Origin: TMED-70 sp036164085
GTDB lineage: Bacteria > Chloroflexota > Dehalococcoidia > Lucifugimonadales > Lucifugimonadaceae
Reading direction: 5' to 3'
NCBI GenBank assembly: GCA_036164085.1
Contig: JAYZJV010000052.1
Coordinates: forward strand, 1-64,000
Length of the DNA: 64,000 bases
In this document: piece after piece, positions 24,222-33,227 of the stretch
How the letters are laid out: each line of letters opens with the position of its first letter
Position numbering within the stretch: the first letter of the stretch is position 1
Position numbers and translations under genes: made by a program
The notes under the pieces: generated by a model
Seen by the model: the letters and a program-made list of their open reading frames with translations, nothing else
What the model was told of the DNA's origin: nothing
Databases searched by the model: none

Positions 24222-26987
24222 ATGAGTATGAAAAAAGAAAAACTTTTAATTGTTGATGGACATGCCATGGTTTTTAGAGCATGGTTTTCTATCCCTGAAA
24301 GACTAACTGCTAATAAAGTCGATACAAGAGGTGCTTACGGATTCATAAATACTTTAATAAAATCAATTAGAGAAAATGATATAACTCACATAGCTGTATG
24401 TTTTGATACAAAAGCTGCAACCTTTAGAGACGAAATTTTTCCAGAGTATAAAGCGCAAAGACCTCCTGTTGATCCCGATCTTCATAAACAAATACCTATT
24501 GCAAAAGAGTTATTAAATTCATTAGATATTCCAGTTTTTGAAAAAGATGGTTTTGAAGCTGATGATTTAGTAGGAACTATTAGTTCTGTTGCAAATAAAA
24601 ATGAAATAGAATGCCTAATTTTAACTGGAGATGCTGATCAGCTCCAATTAGTAAATGATCAAACAAAAGTTCTTATGTATTCTGGGTTTGGTGATATAAG
24701 AATATATGATCGAGAAAAAGTAAAGGAAAGATATGATGGACTAGGTCCTGATTTTGTTGCAGAAATTAAAGCTTTAGAAGGAGACCCTTCCGATAATATT
24801 CCAGGTGTCCCAGGAATAGGTAAAAAAGCGGCTAGAACATTACTTTTAGAATTTGGTCATTTTGATGATTTATTCAAAAACATAGAAAATATAGAAAATA
24901 TAGAGATCAGAGGAGCAAAAAGAATAAAAAACATCATGTCTGAAAATGTTGATGTTGCTAAAGAGTGCTTAAAGCTAACAAATATAGTAAAAACTGTGGA
25001 CATTGATTTTGACATAAATAACTGTGAATTTTCTAACCATGATAAAGAAGAAATATTGAAAGTATTTGAAAGTTACGAACTAAGAAATAGTTTAAATAAT
25101 TTAAAATCTATAATTGATTTCAATAATATGAACACAGAAACAACAATTCAAGAAAATAGTTTTCTAACAATCCCTGATGACAATTTCATACTGGTAAATG
25201 ACTATGATAGTTTTGAAAAAATGTTAAATGATTTAAATAAATCAGAACATTTTTCTTTTGATACTGAAACAACGGGTTTAAATACTATTGATGATGAAAT
25301 TATTGGAATATCTTTCTGTAATTCAGAAAAATTAGCTTGGTATCTTGTAATAAAACATGATAATCAGAAGGTTTTTTTTGACAAAGATGTTTTTGAAAAA
25401 ATAAAAATTTTATTTGAAAATCCTAATATTTCTAAATCAGCCCATAATGCAAATTTTGATCTTATGGTTCTAAAGAATTTTGGAATAGAAGTAAATAATT
25501 TAAATTTTGACACAGTAATTGCAGCATCCTTATGCGATAAACGAAAAATAGGGCTAAAAAGTTTATCTGAGGAAATATTCAATATAAAAATGACGAATAT
25601 TCAAGAACTAATAGGAACAGGTAAAAATCAAAAAAGTCTAAATCAAATTGATATTGAAAAGGTATATAAATATGCTGCAAATGATTCATTGATTACTTTT
25701 AAATTAAGAAATTTTTTCTTAAAAGAACTAAAAAAATATGATCAAGAGAGCCTTTTTTATAAAGTTGAAATCCCATTAATTAAAGAAATTATAGAAATGC
25801 AGTATAACGGTATCAACTTAGATGTAGGACTTTTAGAGTCAATGTCAAAAAAACTTGATATTGACTTAAGGGAAATAGAACAAAGGATTCATAATGTTTA
25901 CCCAGAAAAGGAATTTAATTTAAATTCTGGGAAGCAACTATCAGAAATACTGGTTGGTGAACTTAATGCGCCGGCAATAAAAAAAACTAAAACAGGAATC
26001 TCTGTTGATGCAGAAGTTTTAGAAAGCTATACAAAAAATAAAAATCTTGATGATAGAGTTTTAGAAATTTCTTCAGGAATTCTGAAATACAGAGAATTAT
26101 CAAAAATCAAATCAACATATGTAGATTCGCTTCCAAATTTAATAAGTAGCAAAACAAAAAAAATACATACTACTTTTAATCAAATAGGAACTTCAACTGG
26201 AAGATTATCTAGTCAAAATCCAAATGTACAAAATATTCCTGTTAGATCTAATATAGGTAGAGAGGTTAGATCTGCTTTTACTGTAGATTATAATAATAAT
26301 TATCAAATGCTTTCAGTTGATTATTCTCAAATAGAACTAAGGGTACTCGCTCACTTATCAAAGGAAGAAAACTTAGTAAAAGCATTTGTAGATGGGGAAG
26401 ACATTCACAATTCAACTGCAAAATTAATGTATGAAACAAGTGAAGTGTCTGATGAACAAAGAAGAATTGCAAAAATACTTAATTTTGGAGTGTTGTATGG
26501 CTTAGGCCCTCATGGAGTTTCTCAGCAAACAGATTTAAGTAGAGAACAAGGTAAAGAATTTATAGATTTATATTTTGGTAAATACCCTGGTATTAAAGAT
26601 TTCCAAAAACTTCAAGTTGAGACTTCAAAAAGAAAAGGGTATTCACAAACTTTACTAGGCAGAAGAAGATATTTGGATGACATCAACTCTCCAAATGCAC
26701 GAATAAGAGGATTTGCAGAACGAGTTGCGATAAATATGCCAATACAAGGTACAGCAGCCGAAATAATTAAGGTAGCTATGATTCAATTAGGGGAAGAAAT
26801 CAGAAAACAGAGTATGAATTCAAAAATGCTTATTCAAGTTCATGACGAATTGATTTTTGAAGTAGCTCCAGGGGAATTAATGGAATTAGGAGCATTGATT
26901 AATGAAGTCATGCCTAATGCTATAAAATTGAATGTTCCAGTTCTTGTAGATATAAAAACTGGCCCTACTTGGGGTAGTTTGGAATGA
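24222..26987 (+). CDS. polA: DNA polymerase I
   Basis: 921 residues with all three domains. The 5' nuclease has LLIVDGHAMVFRAW and the helix-hairpin-helix DNIPGVPGIGKKAARTLL. The 3'-5' exonuclease keeps its metal acids in SFDTETTGLNT, AHNANFDLMVL and YAANDSL, so proofreading is likely. The polymerase has DYSQIELRVLAH (motif A), RRIAKILNFGVLYG (motif B) and QVHDELIFEV (motif C). It fills gaps and removes primers. A second Met three codons in is an equally possible start. Confidence 0.97.
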   Translation: MSMKKEKLLIVDGHAMVFRAWFSIPERLTANKVDTRGAYGFINTLIKSIRENDITHIAVCFDTKAATFRDEIFPEYKAQRPPVDPDLHKQIPIAKELLNSLDIPVFEKDGFEADDLVGTISSVANKNEIECLILTGDADQLQLVNDQTKVLMYSGFGDIRIYDREKVKERYDGLGPDFVAEIKALEGDPSDNIPGVPGIGKKAARTLLLEFGHFDDLFKNIENIENIEIRGAKRIKNIMSENVDVAKECLKLTNIVKTVDIDFDINNCEFSNHDKEEILKVFESYELRNSLNNLKSIIDFNNMNTETTIQENSFLTIPDDNFILVNDYDSFEKMLNDLNKSEHFSFDTETTGLNTIDDEIIGISFCNSEKLAWYLVIKHDNQKVFFDKDVFEKIKILFENPNISKSAHNANFDLMVLKNFGIEVNNLNFDTVIAASLCDKRKIGLKSLSEEIFNIKMTNIQELIGTGKNQKSLNQIDIEKVYKYAANDSLITFKLRNFFLKELKKYDQESLFYKVEIPLIKEIIEMQYNGINLDVGLLESMSKKLDIDLREIEQRIHNVYPEKEFNLNSGKQLSEILVGELNAPAIKKTKTGISVDAEVLESYTKNKNLDDRVLEISSGILKYRELSKIKSTYVDSLPNLISSKTKKIHTTFNQIGTSTGRLSSQNPNVQNIPVRSNIGREVRSAFTVDYNNNYQMLSVDYSQIELRVLAHLSKEENLVKAFVDGEDIHNSTAKLMYETSEVSDEQRRIAKILNFGVLYGLGPHGVSQQTDLSREQGKEFIDLYFGKYPGIKDFQKLQVETSKRKGYSQTLLGRRRYLDDINSPNARIRGFAERVAINMPIQGTAAEIIKVAMIQLGEEIRKQSMNSKMLIQVHDELIFEVAPGELMELGALINEVMPNAIKLNVPVLVDIKTGPTWGSLE

Positions 26988-27071
26988 TAGTTATATATTA
27001 ATTGTAAATTCCATCAAAGAGACAATCAAAAAAAAATACCTTTTTATTATCAAATAAGTAGTGTCGTAATA

Positions 27072-27077
27072 TATAAT
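27072..27077 (+). promoter_or_regulatory. -10 element for tRNA-Ser
   Basis: TATAAT 21 bases before the tRNA 5' end, predicting a start near 27084. The -35 region is poor. The rest of the 26988-27098 gap shows nothing else clear. Confidence 0.4.
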
Positions 27078-27098
27078 TAGATAGTGTTTTTCAAAAAT

Positions 27099-27188
27099 GG
27101 AGGGGTGGCTGAGCGGCTGAAAGCGTCTGTCTTGAAAACAGGAGTATCCGTAAGGGTACCGCAGGTTCGAATCCTGTCCCCTCCGCCA
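27099..27188 (+). tRNA. tRNA-Ser (anticodon UGA)
   Basis: A 7-bp acceptor stem GGAGGGG/CCCCTCC, the anticodon arm CTGT-CTTGAAA-ACAG with anticodon TGA reading UCA, the long class II variable arm (GTATCCGTAAGGGTACC), and the T arm GCAGGTTCGAATCCTGT. The discriminator is G and CCA is encoded at 27186-27188. The long variable arm and the anticodon both indicate serine. Confidence 0.97.
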
Positions 27189-27194
27189 CTTTGA

Positions 27195-28988
27195 TCACTC
27201 ATTCTCCTTTATCCATTCTCTTTCTAAATTACTAATTTGATCATTTATTAGTTCATATTTTTTAGATAAAGAAGACAAAAGTTCAAATTTATCTAGGTTT
27301 TCTGGAATGCTCATCTTTTTTTCTAGATCTTCTTTTTTAATAACAAGTTTATTAATATCTTTTTCTATTTTTTTTATTTTTTTGTCGTATGTTTGTTTTA
27401 TGTTTTTCTTTTTATTTTTTTTAGGTTCAAATTGATCTTTTACAAAAAGTTTATAATTATACAAATCATCAAAAAACGGTTCAACTTTACCTTCACTAAC
27501 AATTAAAATTTGATCAGTTACTTTTTCTATAATATCGTTATCATGACTTACTAAAATAACAGCTCCTTCAAATTCGTTTAAGGAATTTATTAAAGATATC
27601 CTTGAATCAATATCTAAATGGTTTGTAGGTTCATCTAATAATAGAAGATCTGGTGAGTGATAACTCATAATACAAAATAATAATCTAGTTTTTTCTCCAC
27701 CAGATAATTTCTCTACTTTCGTTTCTGATTTTTCTTTATCAAATCCAAATCTGCCTAAAACTCCTCTTATAAATAAATTTGGTTGCTCTTCATCTAATTC
27801 TGAAAGTGTTTCATATGCTGTTTTGTTTATATCTAATTCATCTGTTTGGTGTTGTGCAAAATATCCTATTTTCAAGTTTTTGTTTCTTATAATTTGTCCG
27901 CCTAAAGGCTTAATTTTTCCTGAAATTAATTTGATGAGAGTAGATTTACCATTACCATTTGCACCGACTAAAGCAATTCTAGAATCATTAGAAATGCTTA
28001 AATTTATATCTTTCAAAATGGATATATTGTTATATCCTGCATCTGCATGATTAATAAGCAACATAGAAGATCCTAAATTTTTTGGTTTAGGAAAGGTGAA
28101 ATTTATAGCTCTTTCAGATATAACTGCATCAACTAAGTCTAATTTTTCTAAAGCTCTCAATCTGCTTTGAGCTTGTTTGGCTTTGGTAGCTTTAGCACCA
28201 AATTTATTTACATATTTTAAGACATTATTTTTAAATATTTGTTGTTTTTTATGCAAAGCATCTTGAGCAAGATTTTTTTTAGCAAGTTGTGATTCAAATT
28301 GATCATAATTTCCAGTGTATAAATTTAATCTGAGATTTTCGATGTGCAATATATGATCCACTGTATTATTCAAAACTTGTCTGTCGTGGCTTATCATAAT
28401 AAATGTTCCTGTAAAATCTCTTAGAAAATTTTCAAACCAAACTACACTTTCAAAATCTAAATGATTAGTTGGCTCATCAAGTAATAACAAATCAGGATTA
28501 GAGTATAAAGATGCCGCTAATCCAACTCTATTCCTCCATCCTCCAGATAATTCACTAAGTTTTTTAGAATGCTCACTTTTATGAAATCCTAATCCTGACA
28601 ATATATATGAAGCTTTCCAGTCATTTTTAAATGCATCTAAATCTTCTAAAATTGTTGAAAGTTCCATAATTCTATTTTGATCTTCCGAGGATTCGAATTC
28701 ATTAATTAGATTTTGGACTTCAGTATCACTTGATTTTACATATTCTAAAATTGATAGATCACTCTTAGAAATTTCTTGTTGTAATAGTGAAAGTTTTTTT
28801 CCTTTTTGAATATTTATTGAACCCTCATCTAGTCCTAAGGATTTATTAATAAGGTTAAATAAAGTTGTTTTACCTATACCGTTTTTCCCAACCAATCCCA
28901 CATGATAACCATTTGGAATTTTGAATGAAGCATCTTCAAAAAGTTTTCTATGAGAAATAGAATAGGAAATTTTATTTACTTCTAGCAT
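27195..28988 (-). CDS. ABC-F family ATPase
   Basis: 597 residues, two ABC domains and no membrane segment. Walker A: GKNGIGKTTL and GANGNGKSTL; signatures LSGGWRNR and LSGGEKTR; Walker B with LLLLDEPTNHLD in both halves. The linker between the domains is Lys/Ala rich, and the C-terminal 70 residues form a charged coiled coil. ABC-F proteins bind the ribosome E site and help stalled translation or give antibiotic resistance; this one resembles Uup/YdiF-type housekeeping members. Its stop lies six bases past the convergent tRNA-Ser gene. DUF2721 is 20 bases upstream on the same strand. Confidence 0.93.
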   Translation of the reverse strand: MLEVNKISYSISHRKLFEDASFKIPNGYHVGLVGKNGIGKTTLFNLINKSLGLDEGSINIQKGKKLSLLQQEISKSDLSILEYVKSSDTEVQNLINEFESSEDQNRIMELSTILEDLDAFKNDWKASYILSGLGFHKSEHSKKLSELSGGWRNRVGLAASLYSNPDLLLLDEPTNHLDFESVVWFENFLRDFTGTFIMISHDRQVLNNTVDHILHIENLRLNLYTGNYDQFESQLAKKNLAQDALHKKQQIFKNNVLKYVNKFGAKATKAKQAQSRLRALEKLDLVDAVISERAINFTFPKPKNLGSSMLLINHADAGYNNISILKDINLSISNDSRIALVGANGNGKSTLIKLISGKIKPLGGQIIRNKNLKIGYFAQHQTDELDINKTAYETLSELDEEQPNLFIRGVLGRFGFDKEKSETKVEKLSGGEKTRLLFCIMSYHSPDLLLLDEPTNHLDIDSRISLINSLNEFEGAVILVSHDNDIIEKVTDQILIVSEGKVEPFFDDLYNYKLFVKDQFEPKKNKKKNIKQTYDKKIKKIEKDINKLVIKKEDLEKKMSIPENLDKFELLSSLSKKYELINDQISNLEREWIKENE

Positions 28989-29008
28989 TTATTTTTATGA
29001 AATTATAG

Positions 29009-29425
29009 TTATTTATCATTGGTATCAATATCTTTTAAATGAAGATTTAAAGATTTTGTAGCAATTCCTATTTCTATTATGAATAAAATTATTGCAAGCA
29101 TAAGTAAAGTTAAAACTATTCCAAAAAATAATTCTGATAAGCTTTGATGGCCCATATAAATAGCAAATACTGTAAATAAATTTGCTAGAAAGCTCATACT
29201 GGCTAATGTTTGATTTACCTGAATTATCTTAAGCCTAGTTTTCAAGGTAGATATTTCTCCAAGCATTCTTTTAGCTCTCAAATCATCTAAATCTATATTG
29301 GAAGCATATTCATCATGTATCTTTCTTATCAATTCAGAAACTACTGTAAATCTATTCCCAAAAGACAACATAAGAAAAGGAATTGCTGGAAGCATTAAGG
29401 CTGCGGTAGTTAAATCTAAAATCAT
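29009..29425 (-). CDS. DUF2721 membrane protein
   Basis: 138 residues with three hydrophobic helices: one at the N terminus (LMLPAIPFLMLSFGNRF) and two in the second half. Between them lies the conserved R-rich amphipathic helix with IRKIHDEY and LKTRLKIIQVNQTLAS. This matches the DUF2721 family, of unknown function. It sits between the 33-residue membrane protein and the ABC-F gene, all on the minus strand with short gaps, so they may form one operon. Confidence 0.75.
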   Translation of the reverse strand: MILDLTTAALMLPAIPFLMLSFGNRFTVVSELIRKIHDEYASNIDLDDLRAKRMLGEISTLKTRLKIIQVNQTLASMSFLANLFTVFAIYMGHQSLSELFFGIVLTLLMLAIILFIIEIGIATKSLNLHLKDIDTNDK

Positions 29426-29470
29426 TTTTCTAATTTGAACGTTTCAAAAAAATTAAGAGTTTTGGTAAGA

Positions 29471-29572
29471 CTATTTTTCTTTTTTTGCCAAATAGTTATT
29501 GATCAATTGTAGAATAATTAACCAAACAGCAGTTGAGCCAAAAACTATAATTAAAGCCCAAAAAGCTTCCAT
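29471..29572 (-). CDS. 33-residue single-helix membrane protein
   Basis: ATG 29572 to TAG 29471 encodes 33 residues: a hydrophobic stretch from about 4 to 24 (starting MEAFWALIIVFGS) and a basic end in AKKEK, so the C terminus is probably cytoplasmic. AGGAG at 29583-29579 lies six bases before the ATG, a strong reason to accept it. A perfect palindrome is 15 bases further upstream. It resembles small accessory subunits of membrane complexes in form only; no family was recognised. This is the main content of the 348-base gap between DUF2721 and sucC. Confidence 0.7.
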   Translation of the reverse strand: MEAFWALIIVFGSTAVWLIILQLINNYLAKKEK

Positions 29573-29597
29573 GTTTATCTCCTAGTAATCTTACTTA

Positions 29598-29620
29598 ATA
29601 ATGTAATGATATTACATTAT
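29598..29620. promoter_or_regulatory. Perfect palindrome, probable operator
   Basis: Two 10-base arms (left ATAATGTAAT) in perfect inverted symmetry around a 3-base centre GAT. It lies 15 bases upstream of the Shine-Dalgarno of the 33-residue membrane protein on the minus strand and 153 bases upstream of sucC on the plus strand. The symmetry and size suit a dimeric repressor. The core TGTAAT...ATTACA is loosely like Fur/Zur-type operators, but I cannot assign a regulator. Confidence 0.55.
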
Positions 29621-29773
29621 GATTGATAGCGTCTCTAGTATTAGCAAACATTTTTGATAAATTATTTTCCCAATAATTTTATATAAAAAATAGAAATTCT
29701 GCTAAAAAACTATTATGAATTTTGTAAATATAGGATTTAATTAGATAGTTACTTATTTAAAATTTAGTTCCTA

Positions 29774-30940
29774 ATGAATTTACACGAATATCAATCTAGA
29801 GATCTTCTTGGTCAATACAATATCAATTTTCCTAAAGGAGAAGTGGGTTCTTCTTCAAGTGAAATATATGAAATTGTGAAAAAATTTAACAGTGAAGTAG
29901 TTGTTAAAGCACAAATTCATTCAGGTGGAAGAGGTAAAGCTGGCGGAGTTAAACTTTGCAAAACACCAGAAGATGCAAAAAAATTTGCAAGTGAATTGAT
30001 CGGAAAAAGAATAATAACTAATCAAACTGATTCTGATGGAGTCATAGTAGAAAAATTATTAGTTACTGAGCTGACAAATATAAAAAAAGAAATTTATCTT
30101 TCAATAATCATAGATCCAGACTTTGAAAGTCCAGTAATGATTGCTTCATCTGAAGGAGGAATGGATATTGAAAAGGTAGCTGAAGATTCTCCTGAAAAAA
30201 TAATAAAAATAGTTTTTGATTCAGTTTTAGGTTTAAAGCCTTATGAAATCAGGAGAGTAACTAATTCTTTAGGAATTCCTAAAAATTCAATCGCTGAATT
30301 CTATAATTTAGTTAAAAATCTTTATAAAGCATTTATAGAAACTGACAGTACCCTAATTGAGATAAATCCACTCGTTATTGATGAAAATGAAAATTTGATC
30401 CCTTTGGATTGCAAAATAAATATAGATGACGATAGTCAATTTAGACAAAAAGCTCTTTTTGAATTAAGAGATAAAAAACAAGAAAATCCTATGGAAACAA
30501 GAGCAAAAGACTTTGATATAGCATATGTGAAATTAGACAAAGGAAATGTTGGCTGTTTAGTAAATGGAGCCGGCTTAGCTATGGCAACTATGGACGTTAC
30601 TACAAAATCCGGATGTTTCCCTGCAAACTTTTTGGACGTCGGGGGGTCTACTGACAAGGAAAAAATCAAAGAAGCATTTAGAATCCTTGTTTCAGACAAA
30701 AAAGTTGAGTACTTACTTATCAATTTATTTGCAGGTATAGCAAGGGCTGACTTGATAGCAGAAGGTGTGGTAGAAGCTGCTAAAGAAACTTCTTTCACTT
30801 TACCTATTATTGTATGTATGCGAGGCACAAATTCAGATATTGGGTTTAAGATTTTTAATGATTCAAATTTGGATATACATATTGCTAACAATTTAGGAGA
30901 TGCTGCTGAACTTTTAACTTCAGTTAGCAATAGTGATTAG
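29774..30940 (+). CDS. sucC: Succinyl-CoA synthetase beta subunit (ADP-forming type)
   Basis: 388 residues, the normal length. The ATP-grasp domain has MNLHEYQSRDLL, the early VVKAQIHSGGRGKAGGVKL, and EINPLVIDENENLIPLDCKI. The CoA-ligase domain has NGAGLAMATMD, NFLDVGGS and VNLFAGI-like INLFAGIARADLIAEG. With SucD it interconverts succinyl-CoA and succinate in the TCA cycle with ATP formation. sucD follows directly. Confidence 0.96.
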   Translation: MNLHEYQSRDLLGQYNINFPKGEVGSSSSEIYEIVKKFNSEVVVKAQIHSGGRGKAGGVKLCKTPEDAKKFASELIGKRIITNQTDSDGVIVEKLLVTELTNIKKEIYLSIIIDPDFESPVMIASSEGGMDIEKVAEDSPEKIIKIVFDSVLGLKPYEIRRVTNSLGIPKNSIAEFYNLVKNLYKAFIETDSTLIEINPLVIDENENLIPLDCKINIDDDSQFRQKALFELRDKKQENPMETRAKDFDIAYVKLDKGNVGCLVNGAGLAMATMDVTTKSGCFPANFLDVGGSTDKEKIKEAFRILVSDKKVEYLLINLFAGIARADLIAEGVVEAAKETSFTLPIIVCMRGTNSDIGFKIFNDSNLDIHIANNLGDAAELLTSVSNSD

Positions 30941-30941
30941 A

Positions 30942-31805
30942 ATGTTATTAGATAAAAACACAAAAGTTTTAGTTCAAGGTCTTGGAAAAGATGGAAGTTT
31001 CCAAGCAAAAAAATCAATAGAATATGGTACTAATGTAGTTGCTTGTGTACATCCGAATAGGAAAGGTATGTTTTTTGAAAACAAAATACCTTATTTTGAA
31101 ACAGTTAATGAGGCTATAAATGAAACAGGAGCAAATGCAGGTGTTATATATGTTCCTGCACCATTTGCTATTGATGCCATAATCGAACAAATAGATGCAG
31201 GTTTAGATTTAATTGTTTGTATCACTGAGGGAATACCTATTCACGATATGGTAAAAGTAAAAAGTTACCTAAAAGGCAAAAAAACCAAATTAATTGGGCC
31301 TAATTGTCCAGGAATAATATCTCCTGAATTAAAAATAAAAATAGGAATAATTCCTGGTGATATTTGTAATATTGGAAATGTGGGGGTAGTTTCCAGATCA
31401 GGGACTCTTACTTATGAAGCAATTTCTCAAATAGGAGATGCCGGTTTTGGACAGTCTTTATGTATTGGTATTGGTGGAGATCCAATTCATGGTACAAGTT
31501 TTATAGATGCTCTTGAATTTTTTGAGCAAGATAAAAACACAAACTCCATTGTTTTAATTGGAGAAATCGGAGGAACAAAAGAACAACAAGCAGCTGAATT
31601 TATTAAGAAAAATATCAGTAAACCAGTAGTATTCACTATTGCTGGCACTACTGCCCCAAAAGGAAAAAGAATGGGGCATGCAGGAGCTGTAATAAGTGGA
31701 AAAATGGGATTAGCAAGTGAAAAGATAAAAGAATTAGAAAAATCAGGTGCGCATTATGCTGATGACCCATCTAAAATCGGAGAAACATTAAAAAAATTAA
31801 TCTGA
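30942..31805 (+). CDS. sucD: Succinyl-CoA synthetase alpha subunit
   Basis: 287 residues from ATG 30942, which gives the family N terminus MLLDKNTKVLVQGLGKDG one base after the sucC stop. A GTG at 30933 overlapping sucC is an alternative. Seen: the CoA-binding start, GPNCPGIISP, VSRSGTLTYEA, IGIGGDPIHGTSF, GEIGGTKEQQAAEF, and the phospho-His segment GKRMGHAGAVISG. It works with SucC. The 3' end overlaps a small minus-strand ORF by nine bases. Confidence 0.95.
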   Translation: MLLDKNTKVLVQGLGKDGSFQAKKSIEYGTNVVACVHPNRKGMFFENKIPYFETVNEAINETGANAGVIYVPAPFAIDAIIEQIDAGLDLIVCITEGIPIHDMVKVKSYLKGKKTKLIGPNCPGIISPELKIKIGIIPGDICNIGNVGVVSRSGTLTYEAISQIGDAGFGQSLCIGIGGDPIHGTSFIDALEFFEQDKNTNSIVLIGEIGGTKEQQAAEFIKKNISKPVVFTIAGTTAPKGKRMGHAGAVISGKMGLASEKIKELEKSGAHYADDPSKIGETLKKLI

Positions 31806-31955
31806 TTTATCTTTTTGAGTTTTTTTTTCATTCTCTTCTAATCTTCCTGTTATCTCAAAATTTTCCCATTTGTCAGATTTATTTTTATTGATTTTTTTAT
31901 AAAGATTATCTCTGTTAATTCTTTTTATTTTCTTGTAATATTCTTCATCATCCAT
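31797..31955 (-). CDS. Small charged hypothetical protein (52 residues)
   Basis: ATG 31955 to TAA 31797 encodes 52 residues, starting MDDEEYYKKIKRINRD, very rich in Lys, Glu, Asp and Asn, with one Trp. AAGAGG lies about six bases before the ATG. It follows the enolase-family gene by 17 bases on the same strand, and its last nine bases overlap the end of sucD. It fills the gap that would otherwise be empty between sucD and that gene. No family was recognised; it is probably soluble. Codon bias matches its neighbours. Confidence 0.6.
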   Translation of the reverse strand: MDDEEYYKKIKRINRDNLYKKINKNKSDKWENFEITGRLEENEKKTQKDKSD

Positions 31956-31972
31956 ATTTACCTCTTAGTAAA

Positions 31973-33127
31973 TTATACTGAATAGCCAACAGATCCATCG
32001 GTCCTCATTGGAATATTCTGTTGAAGCCTTGTTTCAAATTTTTGTTTTTTAAGTACTTCAAAATCTGCATTTATACCTATTCCTATACAATCAGGCACAC
32101 TTATATATCCTTTTTTTCTTATCCAATCAGTTTTTATTAAATTATTTATAGGAGCTTCGTCTATTGTAGAAAATTCTTGAGTAATGAAGTTTGGAATTGA
32201 TGTATCAATATTACAAGCTGCGGCAGTTATCACAGGGCCTAAGTAATTATGAGTTACTACAGCTGAATGATAAGATTCTGCAATAGCCGCAATTTTTTTT
32301 ACGTGAGTAATTCCACCAGCTAAGCCAACGTCAGGCCTTGCATATTGACTGCCTCCAATTTCATACATTTCTCTAAACTCCCAAATGGAATGCATTCTTT
32401 CACCATTAGCCATTGGCAATGAAATTTTTTTTGCTATTTCTGATTGTGATTTTATTGAGTCAATTTGTATGGGATCCTCATAAAAAAGAGGATGGAATTC
32501 AAATAGTTCTTCTGCCAAAGCAATGGCATTCATAGGAGTTAATTTTCTATGAATTTCCAAAATAATATCAACTTCTATTCCAGCTCCTTCTCTAAGGGCT
32601 GCAACATTATCTTTTGTTTCTTTTATTAGTTGAGATAAGGACATAGATTCATATCCATCTGGAAGAGGATCGATTTTTATTGCAGTGAAACCTTCTTTCA
32701 CCGCATCAATTGCATTTAATCGCAATCCTTCAGCTGTAGTGCCTTGATCAGCTGCATCTGGTCTATCACTTCCCATAAGAAGATGAAGTCTAATCTTATC
32801 CCTAAGTTTTCCTCCCAAAAGTTGCCAAACAGGTGCTGAATAAAACTTACCTTTAATATCCCATAAAGCTATATCAATAGCACTAATTGCTGCAGTTAAT
32901 ATAGAACCCCTAAAAGGTCCCATTCTATAAAGATATTGCCAGTGATGTTCAATTTTAAGTGGATCTTGACCTATTAAATAATCTTCAAAATTAGAAATAA
33001 TTGAATGAGTTGCTTCCATGTATCCCCAACAAGCGGACTGACCTATTCCTTCAAAACCATTGTCTGTAATAATTCTTACAAAATGACTATTTCCTGACAA
33101 AATAGACTCAACTTTTTCTATTTTCAT
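31973..33127 (-). CDS. Enolase-superfamily (mandelate racemase/muconate lactonizing) dehydratase
   Basis: 384 residues. The capping domain contains SAIDIALWDIKGKFYSAPVWQLLGG. The barrel has metal-ligand strands VDIILEIHRKL, LFYEDPIQID and PMANGERMHS, then YARPDVGLAGGITHVKK and the His of VVTHNYLGP. These resemble acid-sugar dehydratases of the mannonate/galactonate dehydratase groups. It differs clearly from the paralogues at 9.5 kb and 62.3 kb, so a different substrate is likely. AAGGAA precedes the start. The small charged ORF follows it. Confidence 0.85.
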   Translation of the reverse strand: MKIEKVESILSGNSHFVRIITDNGFEGIGQSACWGYMEATHSIISNFEDYLIGQDPLKIEHHWQYLYRMGPFRGSILTAAISAIDIALWDIKGKFYSAPVWQLLGGKLRDKIRLHLLMGSDRPDAADQGTTAEGLRLNAIDAVKEGFTAIKIDPLPDGYESMSLSQLIKETKDNVAALREGAGIEVDIILEIHRKLTPMNAIALAEELFEFHPLFYEDPIQIDSIKSQSEIAKKISLPMANGERMHSIWEFREMYEIGGSQYARPDVGLAGGITHVKKIAAIAESYHSAVVTHNYLGPVITAAACNIDTSIPNFITQEFSTIDEAPINNLIKTDWIRKKGYISVPDCIGIGINADFEVLKKQKFETRLQQNIPMRTDGSVGYSV

Positions 33128-33227
33128 TTTTTGATTCCTTAATATTTTTTTTTAAACTATCATATTTATTTTTTTTATTAATAGGATAGGGTAATATTTC
33201 ATTGAATCTAATAGTAATTGTTAATAA

